From contig JAANXG010000137.1 in NCBI GenBank assembly GCA_018263405.1, positions 1-22,152 on the forward strand: DNA of 22,152 nt, read 5' to 3'. The notes beneath the pieces are model-generated. The model ran no database searches, was not told the DNA's origin, and saw only the letters and a program-made list of their open reading frames with translations. The position numbers were made by a program, and so were the translations under genes. The stretch is from Gammaproteobacteria bacterium (GTDB lineage: Bacteria; Pseudomonadota; Gammaproteobacteria; Arenicellales; JAANXG01). This document shows positions 7,391 through 15,481 of this stretch, piece after piece; the first letter of the stretch is position 1; each line of letters begins with the position of its first letter.

Positions 7391-8503
7391 CTAAGAACGG
7401 CGCAGTCTGAGGCTGGGCTTCCATGCGGGCATCGGAACCAACGGCAAATTTCGGGTCCGCCGGTAGAACAGCACGAATCCGATCACCAGGAACGTGAGAT
7501 GTATCCACCATAAACCCACATCCCCGTTCAATCGTCCCCTGCTGATCATCGCAACGCCGAATCCGAGGAGGTTTGTATAGACGAAGTACATCAAAAACGC
7601 CATGATCATCCCCGGCAGGCGGTTCTGCCGCGGGGGCACGAAACTGAATGTCAAAGCGAACAGTCCCAGAACGGGTACCACCAGAACCTTGGCAAGGCGC
7701 CAATGCCATTCGCCAACCAGGGCCGGGTGGGGATCGGTAGCAATGACGGTTGTTGGTCTTGCCTTGACTGGAGCTATATCCGGTATCGCCTGTTCGAGTT
7801 CGATCCGCAGAGCATAAGTTTCGAAGTCAACGATACGATAATCCGGCTCGCCGGGCTGTCCCTCGTAACGGGTTCCGTTGGTCAACACGAGGAACTTGTC
7901 GCCCGTCAACTCGTCCGTACGCTGCAATGCGTATTTACTTACTACTACGCCTTCCTTACCAAAAGAAGATTTGTAAACAAAAATATCTTCATAGCGGTCC
8001 GCTTCCTTGTCGTACTGCTCGACAAAATACACACCTTGCCCTTTCCGTGTGTCCATGAACACACCTGGCATTACCCCGCTGATTTCGTCCCGGTTCCGGT
8101 ATTCCATCTCTAGTTTCCAACCCATTAAGTTCGCTTTAGGGGTAAGGTAAAACGAAAAGGCAGCTACGATAGAACCCATTATGAACACAAGCACGCCGAG
8201 AGGTTTGAGGAAATTGAACAGACTGACGCCGCAAGCGGAGAGCACGGCCATTTCATTATCGCGACTCCAGCGACCCATCACCATCAAAATGGCGATGTAC
8301 AGCATCAATGGCAGGATAACGTCAAAGTAAGCGATCAGCTTTAAAGCCAGCAAAATCAGCACGCTTTCCACGGGAAGATCGCCGCGGGCGGCCTGCTGCA
8401 AAAAGCCGAGGGCGCGCATAACCAGGAAGATCGTGAAAATCACCATAGTGACGGCACCGCTCGTCCGCAGTACTTCGCTCACCATGGCTCGGTTGATTAT
8501 CAT
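7391..8503 (-). CDS. lptF: LPS export ABC transporter permease LptF
   Basis: This 370-residue YjgP/YjgQ-family protein has the typical 3 + 3 membrane helices flanking a periplasmic jellyroll domain (about residues 125-270), and starts MIINRAMVSEVLRTSG like other LptF proteins. It pairs with LptG as the heterodimeric membrane part of the LptB2FG complex. It diverges from pepA, the usual gammaproteobacterial arrangement. The minus strand has a good -10 element, CATAAT (8527-8532), about 24 bp upstream of the ATG, but only a weak -35. No clear Shine-Dalgarno is seen before the ATG. Confidence 0.95.
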   Translation of the reverse strand: MIINRAMVSEVLRTSGAVTMVIFTIFLVMRALGFLQQAARGDLPVESVLILLALKLIAYFDVILPLMLYIAILMVMGRWSRDNEMAVLSACGVSLFNFLKPLGVLVFIMGSIVAAFSFYLTPKANLMGWKLEMEYRNRDEISGVMPGVFMDTRKGQGVYFVEQYDKEADRYEDIFVYKSSFGKEGVVVSKYALQRTDELTGDKFLVLTNGTRYEGQPGEPDYRIVDFETYALRIELEQAIPDIAPVKARPTTVIATDPHPALVGEWHWRLAKVLVVPVLGLFALTFSFVPPRQNRLPGMIMAFLMYFVYTNLLGFGVAMISRGRLNGDVGLWWIHLTFLVIGFVLFYRRTRNLPLVPMPAWKPSLRLRRS

Positions 8504-8566
8504 ATGCGCGACGCGGGAACTCTCAAATTATGGAAAAGTGTGTATTTTTAACGCCGTGTGGCGACT

Positions 8567-8595
8567 TTGACAACCAATACACGACAACGGACAAT
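8567..8595 (+). promoter_or_regulatory. Sigma70 promoter for pepA-holC
   Basis: A consensus -35 TTGACA (8567-8572) is followed after exactly 17 bp by GACAAT (8590-8595, 4 of 6). The start of transcription would be near 8602. This lies inside the longest possible pepA reading frame and so supports the shorter pepA start at 8627. Confidence 0.55.
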
Positions 8596-8626
8596 TCAAG
8601 TTCCAGGTGCACTCCGCAAAACAACC

Positions 8627-10123
8627 GTGAAACTATCTGTAAAAGCATCTACACCCGACACTCAGAAAGCCCACTGCGTCGTAATCGGCGTGTACGAGGG
8701 ACGCACTGTGCCGGATTTCGCCAAGCGTGTCGACGATGCAATGGGCGGCGCGCTAAAACAAAGACTAGCCAAAGGCGACATCACCGGCAAGAAGAATCAG
8801 GTCAACGTACTCTACGGTCCGGAGGGCCTCGCCTGTGACCGATTGATGGTGGTCGGATTTGGCAAAAGGCACAAGTTGAAACTTGCCGACTACCGGAAGG
8901 CTTGCCGCAGGGCAGCCGAAGCGATCAGGAACAGCGCATGTCGGGACGTCTTCCTGTGGCTACCGGAGGTGGAGGTTAAACAAGCGGGTGTCGAACAAAC
9001 CAGCCGCCAACTGGCCGAAGCGCTCCTCGATGCCTGGTACACCTTTGGCGAGCTGAAAAGTGAACCGAACGGGGGCAAAGCACCGAAGCGGGTGACGATA
9101 TGCGTGTCGGATAAAAGACAGTTGAAAAAGGCTCAATCCGGTGTACGGGAGGGCCAAGCAATCGGGAACGGCATGCAGGTCGCGCGCCGGCTCGCGGACC
9201 TGCCGGGCAACATTTGCACTCCGAGCTTCCTGGCCGGCGAGGCGCGCAAACTGCAGCGCAGTCACAAGCTGAAAGTCACCGTTCTCGACGACAAGGAGAT
9301 GAAAAAACAGGGTATGGGCGCACTTCTGTCGGTCGCCCGGGGCAGCCGGCAATTGCCTAAGCTAATCGTCATGGAACATCACGGCGGCAAGAAATCGGAT
9401 GCGCCCATCGCCCTGGTAGGTAAAGGATTGACCTTCGATGCCGGCGGGATTTCCATTAAACCGGCCGCTGGCATGGACGAAATGAAATACGATATGTGCG
9501 GCGCCACCAGCGTTTTTGGAGCGGTGATCGCGGCGTCCGAGCTCAATCTTCCAATCAACGTGGTGGGCGTGATCCCCAGTTCGGAGAATCTCCCCGATGG
9601 CAATGCCAACAAACCCGGAGATATCGTCACCAGCATGTCCGGGCAGACGATCGAAATCCTCAATACGGATGCCGAAGGACGCCTCATCCTGAGTGACGCG
9701 TTGACGTATACCGCCCGATTTAAACCAGTGACCGTCATCGATATTGCCACCCTGACCGGCGCCTGCGTAATCGCCCTCGGCCATTATGCGAGCGGCCTGA
9801 TGGCCAATAATCAAAGACTCGCGGATCAACTTGTTAAAGCCGGCGAGCGCAGTCTCGATCGGGTCTGGCAACTCCCGTTATGGGACGATTACCAGTCCTC
9901 GCTGGACAGCAATTTCGCGGACATGGCCAATATCGGCGGCCGCTCCGCGGGCACTATTACGGCCGGCTGCTTTCTCTCTCGCTACGCCAAGGAGTTCAAG
10001 TGGGCGCACTTGGACATCGCGGGCACTGCCTGGCAGAGCGGTGGCAAGGAAAAGGGCGCTACCGGCCGCATCGTACCGCTGCTTTCCCAATATCTTATTG
10101 ACAGTAGTCCCAAACGGCGTTGA
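8627..10123 (+). CDS. pepA: Leucyl aminopeptidase PepA (M17 family)
   Basis: This 498-residue cytosolic M17 aminopeptidase removes N-terminal residues from peptides using two metal ions. Metal-site and catalytic motifs are intact: GKGLTFDAGGIS (Lys266, Asp271), MDEMKYDMCGA, and NTDAEGRL (346-353, with Asp348, Glu350, Arg352). The C-terminal hexamerising catalytic domain ends with the conserved NFADMANIGGR and AHLDIAGTAW blocks. In E. coli PepA is also a DNA-binding protein (XerCD accessory factor, carAB repressor). The GTG at 8627 gives the family's usual length (E. coli 503) and lies just after a good promoter. A GTG at 8558 would add 23 unaligned residues and place the promoter inside the gene. 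The 3' end overlaps holC by TTGA. Confidence 0.94.
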   Translation: MKLSVKASTPDTQKAHCVVIGVYEGRTVPDFAKRVDDAMGGALKQRLAKGDITGKKNQVNVLYGPEGLACDRLMVVGFGKRHKLKLADYRKACRRAAEAIRNSACRDVFLWLPEVEVKQAGVEQTSRQLAEALLDAWYTFGELKSEPNGGKAPKRVTICVSDKRQLKKAQSGVREGQAIGNGMQVARRLADLPGNICTPSFLAGEARKLQRSHKLKVTVLDDKEMKKQGMGALLSVARGSRQLPKLIVMEHHGGKKSDAPIALVGKGLTFDAGGISIKPAAGMDEMKYDMCGATSVFGAVIAASELNLPINVVGVIPSSENLPDGNANKPGDIVTSMSGQTIEILNTDAEGRLILSDALTYTARFKPVTVIDIATLTGACVIALGHYASGLMANNQRLADQLVKAGERSLDRVWQLPLWDDYQSSLDSNFADMANIGGRSAGTITAGCFLSRYAKEFKWAHLDIAGTAWQSGGKEKGATGRIVPLLSQYLIDSSPKRR

Positions 10124-10554
10124 CATTAGAGCGCATCGATTTTTATCTGTTAAATCAAAGCTTGCCGGACGGCAAACTGAGGGCCGCCTGCCGCTTGTCA
10201 CGGCGGGCACTGTCCCGCGGCTACACAGCGTATATTCATATACGGGACTCGGGTCAGGCGAGTCGCCTGGATGACTTGTTGTGGACATTCGATCAAGGCA
10301 GCTTTGTTCCTCATCGCCTCGGCGACAAAGGCGGCGATCCGGCACCAGTTACAATCGGTGGGGACCCTCCGGAACACGATCACCCCGAGGTGCTGATTGA
10401 ACTAACGGACGAAATGCCCGATTATTTTCATAACTATAAACGTATCGTCGAAATCGTTGACACTACGGAGGCAGACAGGAGACTTGCGCGTCAGCGTTAT
10501 AGGCTATACAGAGACAATGGATACCAACCCAATACCCACCGCATCGATCCCTGA
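10120..10554 (+). CDS. holC: DNA polymerase III chi subunit HolC
   Basis: This 144-residue protein matches chi in length (E. coli 147) and fold-defining features: an N-terminal strand ERIDFYLL, the central LDDLLWTFDQGSFVPHR segment and C-terminal helix with ARQRYRLYRDNGY. Chi is a clamp-loader accessory that binds psi (HolD) and the C-terminus of SSB, coupling the replisome to single-stranded DNA. The TTG start overlaps the pepA stop as TTGA, implying translational coupling; pepA-holC-valS order is standard in this class. No holD is present here, as expected. Confidence 0.92.
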   Translation: MTLERIDFYLLNQSLPDGKLRAACRLSRRALSRGYTAYIHIRDSGQASRLDDLLWTFDQGSFVPHRLGDKGGDPAPVTIGGDPPEHDHPEVLIELTDEMPDYFHNYKRIVEIVDTTEADRRLARQRYRLYRDNGYQPNTHRIDP

Positions 10555-10556
10555 CT

Positions 10557-11468
10557 ATGTGGTTTAAACGAGAAAAAAAGACCGAGCAGGATCATGCGCT
10601 TTCCGAATCGCTCAGATCCCTGCAAAATCTCTTGAATGAAACCGATCGCCGGGAGCCGCGGCTCGACACTGAACACCCTCAGTCGGATAGCGATGTTCCC
10701 GACGATAGCGAGTCGACCCTCGATGAAGCGGTCCGTACGGAGGAACTCTCGGCCAGGGTCCCGGAAAACCCCGCGGCACCCGAATCCGGCAACCGCTGGC
10801 GGAATTTGAACCTGAGCTTCGATGCCGACCCAGTGATTACACGAGGTAACCACAGTTCGGATGTGGACGCGAAGAACCTCTCACGGACGACGCCCGATGA
10901 CGGCGCCGGACCCGGCGAACACGCAGCAGGCGACTCGAACAGTGAGGAATTCGAGTCCCCGCCCCCCGACCTTCCTCTCGAAAATGTTGAAGCTTCTGCG
11001 TCGGACATCGGGGAATCGGGCTCCCATTTAAAAGATACGGAGTCCCGGGGGACGGCTAACGACGAACGCGACAACGATTCCGAAGGCAGAACGACTCCGA
11101 TGACCGATGCTGAAACCGAGGTCGTCAAGACATCGACACCATACAAGGAGCGGCACGAAAACCAGCTGCAACTCGAGCTGGAATCGGCCGAGGAATCCTG
11201 GGACGGCATTCCGACGCTTACCGATGCCGTCTACGTGCCGGATACCGCATCGGAGGATCCGCAGCCGAGTGAGCCCACCGATACGCCACGGGGGGATTCC
11301 TCGCCGATTGACTCAACTGACACGCCGGATAACGAGAATATCGATCGATGTATCGAAAATCTGCGCACACGTCTGCAGTCGACCGGTCTCGGCGCCCTGT
11401 CACCCGGACAGGAAAAAGAACTACACAATACTCTGGTCGAATTTTTCGACCCACGGGGACACAGCTGA
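10557..11468 (+). CDS. Acidic low-complexity protein between holC and valS
   Basis: This 303-residue protein begins only 2 bp after the holC stop. It has a short basic start (MWFKREKK), a predicted helix (about residues 11-30), then about 220 residues rich in Asp, Glu, Ser, Thr and Pro that look intrinsically disordered, and an ordered C-terminal helical segment (about 263-300, IDRCIENLRTRLQ and ELHNTLVEFF). There is no signal peptide, membrane helix or catalytic motif, and a single Cys. The genomic slot, between holC and valS, is the main clue; the conserved-looking ends with a variable middle suggest a linker or scaffold joining two binding elements. The family is unrecognised, and no function can be assigned. 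Confidence 0.75.
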   Translation: MWFKREKKTEQDHALSESLRSLQNLLNETDRREPRLDTEHPQSDSDVPDDSESTLDEAVRTEELSARVPENPAAPESGNRWRNLNLSFDADPVITRGNHSSDVDAKNLSRTTPDDGAGPGEHAAGDSNSEEFESPPPDLPLENVEASASDIGESGSHLKDTESRGTANDERDNDSEGRTTPMTDAETEVVKTSTPYKERHENQLQLELESAEESWDGIPTLTDAVYVPDTASEDPQPSEPTDTPRGDSSPIDSTDTPDNENIDRCIENLRTRLQSTGLGALSPGQEKELHNTLVEFFDPRGHS

Positions 11469-11520
11469 ACGAGCCTTGTTCCGTTAACCTCTAACGCTAG
11501 CGAGGACACATCGGCCCGTC

Positions 11521-14319
11521 ATGGCACATACAGAACTCGGCACGACTTATCATCCCGGCGATCTGGAACAGGAAATCTACGAACAATGGGAGAAGGCGAA
11601 CCTGTTCGCCCCCCGCGGGGATGGTGCGCCTTACTGCATCATGATTCCGCCGCCAAATGTTACGGGCAGCCTTCACATGGGACATGCTTTCCAGGACACG
11701 ATCATGGACATCCTGACCCGCTACCACCGAATGCACGGTTACCGGACACTGTGGCAGGCGGGAACGGATCATGCGGGCATCGCCACTCAGATGGTAGTGG
11801 AACGGCAACTCGAGGAGGAAGGCAAAACCCGGCACGGTATTGGCCGCAACGCCTTTGTTAAGCGTGTATGGGAGTGGAAAACCCACTCCGGCGGCACCAT
11901 CACCCGTCAGCTACGGCGAATGGGCGCATCCCTGGACTGGTCCCGGGAACGCTTCACCATGGACGATGGTTTGTCCCATGCAGTGCAGGAAGTGTTTATT
12001 CACTTGTACAACGAAGGCCTGATTTATCGCGGCAAACGTCTGGTCAACTGGGATCCGCACTTGCACACGGCCGTTTCCGATCTGGAAGTGGTGTCTGAAG
12101 AGGAAGACGGCCGCTTGTGGCATATTCGCTATCCACTGCTGGACAATCCGGACGAGCACGTAACCGTGGCCACCACGCGCCCGGAAACGATGTTGGGAGA
12201 TACGGCGGTGGCAGTCCATCCCGATGATGAGCGTTACCGGCACCTGGTGGGGCGGACAGTTCGCCTGCCACTGGTCGAAAGGGAAATACCGGTGATTGCG
12301 GACGATTACGTCGATCCGAATTTTGGCTCCGGTTGCGTCAAGATTACCCCAGCTCATGATTTCAACGACTATGAGATGGGGCGCCGCCACGATCTCTCCA
12401 TGATCAATGTGTTGACCCAGGATGCCGCCATCAAGCTACCGGGCAGCCCTTATCATGGCCTGGATCGATTCGAAGCCCGAGATCGGATTGTCCAGGACCT
12501 GGAAACCCTGGGACTCGTGGCATACACCGAGGAACACCGTTATGTAATCCCCCGGGGCGACCGCTCCGGCGTCGTGATTGAGCCGTATTTGACGAATCAG
12601 TGGTTCGTAAAAGTCGAATCACTCGCTCAAGCCTCGATCAGGGCGGTTGAAGACGGCCGTATCCGCTTTGTCCCGGACAACTGGCGTCATACGTTTTTCG
12701 AGTGGATGCATAACATTCAGGATTGGTGCATATCGCGACAGATATGGTGGGGCCATCGCATTCCGGCCTGGTACGACGACGAAGGCAACATTTTTGTGGC
12801 ACGCGACGAACAACAAGCGCGCAAACAGGCCAGGGGTCGCCATGGTCTTGACGTCGCGTTGTATCGTGACGAGGACGTACTCGACACCTGGTTTTCCTCG
12901 GCTCTGTGGCCATTTTCCACGCTCGGCTGGCCCGAAGATACCGGCTTCCTGAAGACCTTTTACCCCACGAGCGTCCTGGTTACCGGCTTTGACATCATAT
13001 TTTTCTGGGTCGCGCGCATGATCATGTTCGGGCTGAAGTTCATGGATGGACAAGTGCCGTTCCGCGAAGTTTACGTTCACGGACTCGTTCGCGATGGACA
13101 CGGACAAAAGATGTCCAAATCAAAGGGAAACATACTGGATCCCCTGGACCTTATCGACGGCATTGACGTGGAATCGCTGGTGATAAAGCGCACTTCCGGT
13201 CTGATACGGCCACAAATGGCGGCCACCATCGCCCAGGCAACGCGCCGGGAGTTTCCGGACGGTATATCCGCGCACGGCACCGACGCACTAAGGATTACGT
13301 TCGCATCGCTGGCCACGACCGGCCGGAATATCAACTTCGACTTGGGGCGCATAGGCGGCTATCGCAATTTCTGCAATAAACTGTGGAACGCGGCACGGTA
13401 TGTCCTGATGAACACCCGCGACGCGGACTGCGGCGGGCGATATATCGAAAAAGCGCATCTGTCCGTCGCGGACCGTTGGATTATCGCCAGGCTGCAGCAG
13501 GTTATCCATGAAGCGAAAGAAGCCGCCGCCACTTACCGCTTCGACAACATGGCCCGGTGCCTGCACGGTTTTCTCTGGGACGAGTACTGCAGCTGGTACC
13601 TGGAATTAAACAAGGTCGTGTTGTCCAGCCCCGTAACATCCAAAGCTCAGCGGCACGCGACTCGCCAAGCCATGATCCATGTACTGGAGGCGAGCCTGAG
13701 GCTGCTGCATCCCATCATGCCGTTTATCACCGAAGCGTTGTGGCAAAAGCTCGCGCCAGTGGCCGGTATCGCAGGCGAAAGTATCATGACCCGGAACTTC
13801 CCCGAGCCGCGTGATGCATTAATCGACGAACCGGCTCTCTCCGAAATGAACTGGGTCCAGGATGTAATCGGGGCCGTGAGGAACATCCGGGGAGAGATGA
13901 ATATTGACCCCTCACAATCCGTTCCCGTGCTGCTGAAAGATTTGTCTCAAAGCGAGAAGAGTTACCTCAAGAACAACCGGGGGTTCCTGATGCGTTTTGG
14001 CCGGTTCAAATCCCTCGATATCGACTCCGACGGCACAAAGGCTCAAAGTTCAGCGACCGCGCTGATAGGCAGCGTGACGATACTGGTACCGCTGGGCGAC
14101 GTGATTGACAAAGGAGTGGAACTTGGACGGCTGGAAAAAGAGTCCAAACAAACGGCTGGAGATTTGCAAAGAATCCGCGACAAACTCGGCAATCCGGATT
14201 TTGTACACAAAGCGCCGTTGGAAGTGGTCGAAAAAGAACGCGTGCGGCTTGCGGAGCTGACCCGGGCCATAGACAAACTTAAAAATCAGATCGAAAAAGT
14301 CGACGCCCTGCCGGACTAG
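11521..14319 (+). CDS. valS: Valyl-tRNA synthetase
   Basis: This 932-residue class I synthetase charges tRNA-Val (E. coli 951). Domains in order: the Rossmann fold with the HIGH-type HMGH at 52-55 after PPPNVTGS; the CP1 editing domain that hydrolyses mischarged Thr-tRNA (TTRPETMLGD at 218-227); the second half of the catalytic domain with KMSKS at 530-534; an anticodon-binding helical domain (about 650-800); and a C-terminal coiled-coil arm (about 865-925) typical of ValRS. All signature motifs are intact. The ATG at 11521 starts 52 bp after the acidic protein; its nearest GAGGA is rather far (about 13 nt). Co-transcription with pepA-holC is likely. Confidence 0.97.
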   Translation: MAHTELGTTYHPGDLEQEIYEQWEKANLFAPRGDGAPYCIMIPPPNVTGSLHMGHAFQDTIMDILTRYHRMHGYRTLWQAGTDHAGIATQMVVERQLEEEGKTRHGIGRNAFVKRVWEWKTHSGGTITRQLRRMGASLDWSRERFTMDDGLSHAVQEVFIHLYNEGLIYRGKRLVNWDPHLHTAVSDLEVVSEEEDGRLWHIRYPLLDNPDEHVTVATTRPETMLGDTAVAVHPDDERYRHLVGRTVRLPLVEREIPVIADDYVDPNFGSGCVKITPAHDFNDYEMGRRHDLSMINVLTQDAAIKLPGSPYHGLDRFEARDRIVQDLETLGLVAYTEEHRYVIPRGDRSGVVIEPYLTNQWFVKVESLAQASIRAVEDGRIRFVPDNWRHTFFEWMHNIQDWCISRQIWWGHRIPAWYDDEGNIFVARDEQQARKQARGRHGLDVALYRDEDVLDTWFSSALWPFSTLGWPEDTGFLKTFYPTSVLVTGFDIIFFWVARMIMFGLKFMDGQVPFREVYVHGLVRDGHGQKMSKSKGNILDPLDLIDGIDVESLVIKRTSGLIRPQMAATIAQATRREFPDGISAHGTDALRITFASLATTGRNINFDLGRIGGYRNFCNKLWNAARYVLMNTRDADCGGRYIEKAHLSVADRWIIARLQQVIHEAKEAAATYRFDNMARCLHGFLWDEYCSWYLELNKVVLSSPVTSKAQRHATRQAMIHVLEASLRLLHPIMPFITEALWQKLAPVAGIAGESIMTRNFPEPRDALIDEPALSEMNWVQDVIGAVRNIRGEMNIDPSQSVPVLLKDLSQSEKSYLKNNRGFLMRFGRFKSLDIDSDGTKAQSSATALIGSVTILVPLGDVIDKGVELGRLEKESKQTAGDLQRIRDKLGNPDFVHKAPLEVVEKERVRLAELTRAIDKLKNQIEKVDALPD

Positions 14320-14328
14320 TGTCCCCCG

Positions 14329-14673
14329 TCACACCAATCTGGCGCCGTTCGGTACATCGCGCTCGGGAACGGCAATTACCACGTGGTCGTCTTCTTGGTA
14401 AAACCCGGTAAGGAGAAATTCCGAGCGCACCGGCCCGATCTGTTTGGCGGGGAAGTTCACAACGCCGACTATCTGACGACCTTGCAGATCTTCTTTCGCA
14501 TACAGATCCGCCACCCGTGCGCTGGTTTTCAATTCGCCAACCCGCGGTCCGAAATCAACGGTTACCTTGTACGCGGGTTTATGGGCCTCTGGAAAATCTT
14601 CCACATTGGTAATCGTGCCCACGCAGAGCTTAACCCGTTCGAAATCGTCCCAACTTATGGTGTCGTCAGACAT
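14329..14673 (-). CDS. csaA: CsaA-type tRNA-binding-domain protein
   Basis: This 114-residue protein is a single OB-fold tRNA-binding domain (the type found at the C-terminus of MetRS and in Arc1p). CsaA-specific blocks are present: FPEAHKPAYKVTVDFG (27-42), VVNFPAKQIG (71-80) and the VPNGARLV end (107-114). In Bacillus CsaA is described as a homodimeric chaperone-like factor linked to protein export and able to bind tRNA; the role in proteobacteria is unclear. AAGGG lies 8 nt before the ATG, and a TACACT -10-like element is upstream. It converges on valS with only 9 bp between stops, leaving no room for separate terminators. Confidence 0.88.
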   Translation of the reverse strand: MSDDTISWDDFERVKLCVGTITNVEDFPEAHKPAYKVTVDFGPRVGELKTSARVADLYAKEDLQGRQIVGVVNFPAKQIGPVRSEFLLTGFYQEDDHVVIAVPERDVPNGARLV

Positions 14674-14772
14674 TGCAGACCCTTATTTTTGTACAGTGTA
14701 ACCCTGAATAGCCCCGTGCAAGAATGCGGGGGCAGGCAGAGATTCCGCCGGCTTCAGCGCGCCAGATCCGGA

Positions 14773-14859
14773 TTATAACCAGAGCAGTCGACCCGGATCC
14801 ACATTGCCCCCCGACAGGATCACACCAACACGCCGACCAGGTACTTGTATTTTGTTCAT
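14773..14859 (-). pseudogene. C-terminal remnant of a threonine/serine dehydratase-like enzyme
   Basis: The minus strand encodes RVGVILSGGNVDPGRLLWL followed by a TAA stop. Within this, GVILSGGN(V/I)D is the characteristic end of PLP-dependent threonine dehydratases (TdcB/IlvA/serine racemase fold II). Only about 25 residues are left; an in-frame TGA lies just upstream, and the rest of the enzyme, including the PLP lysine, is absent. The identity rests on this one motif, so it is an inference. Confidence 0.5.
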
Positions 14860-14872
14860 GCCCGGATTGGCT

Positions 14873-15007
14873 CATCGGTGTGAATGTCCGATCACCCACA
14901 CGAATCCGGCGGGAAGCGCCGGCGTGGCGGGCCTCTTCCTCCTCCAAGCTGGTCGTTTTACCCACCGGCGGCAGGTCGCGGCAGTCAAAAACAGGGCCCG
15001 GTATCGT
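14873..15007 (-). pseudogene. Internal remnant resembling a glutathione-reductase-like flavoprotein
   Basis: About 45 minus-strand codons read TIPGPVF, then LPPVGKTTSLEEEEARHAG, then RIRVGDRTFTPM. This parallels the start of the dimerisation domain of pyridine nucleotide-disulphide oxidoreductases such as glutathione reductase (pattern TIP-VF-PPVGTVGLTEEEA-FTPM), with small insertions expected of decay. No FAD or NAD domain, redox Cys pair or C-terminal active site is present. It abuts the dehydratase remnant on the same strand. The identification is from remembered family patterns only. Confidence 0.4.
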
Positions 15008-15018
15008 TTTTAAACTGC

Positions 15019-15435
15019 TCAGAACATGTGACAAACGTCGTAATTGACAAGCTTGCCGCTTATCACCTCATTGGGTTCGCCAAAAATAGGAGCACTGCAG
15101 TCGGGCCGCTTGACGACAATCCTTTTCATTGCGGCGACATCGGCGGCATCGAACAATCTGCGTTTATCCGGATCATCCCCGACCAGTTCCCGCAATAAGC
15201 GCATCGGCCGTTTAGCAAGTGTCGAAGCCCTGCGCTTGGGCGGGAACATTGGATCGATATACACGCAATCCCATTGATTTGGATAACCGGCAAGGAATTG
15301 AATCGCATCGCCGAGGACGATGCGCGGGACATTGCACCATTCCGAACGCCTTGCCCGCCAGGCTGCGTCTTTCAGTAACGCCGCCACGAAAGGATTGCGC
15401 TCGACGGCGGTTACCTTATAACCCATGGCACACAT
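15019..15435 (-). pseudogene. rsmJ: N-terminally truncated 16S rRNA m2G1516 methyltransferase RsmJ
   Basis: The 138-codon frame aligns with the C-terminal half of RsmJ (E. coli 250 residues): GYKVTAVERNPFVAALL, the catalytic-type YIDPMFPPK, AKRPMRLLRELVG and RIVVKRPD are well kept, and it ends at a normal family C-terminus. The first ~110 residues are missing, including the DATAGLGRDA-type SAM-binding motif; an in-frame TAG lies 5 codons upstream of the ATG. The gene stops aligning right next to the end of the yejF-like gene, so a rearrangement probably removed its 5' half. Without the SAM site it should be inactive, unless a full-length rsmJ exists elsewhere or this is an assembly join. Confidence 0.75.
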
Positions 15436-15481
15436 GGGTTTTGCGCCCTATGGCCCGCCCCTACCAACAGGGGGGAGTCCG

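Larger units (their letters stand above)
14674..15018. other. 345-bp intergenic region holding gene remnants
   Basis: Between csaA and the rsmJ remnant no intact gene is found. The first ~100 bp next to csaA probably hold its promoter and leader. The rest is occupied by two degraded fragments on the minus strand, listed separately (14773-14859 and 14873-15007). Confidence 0.6.
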
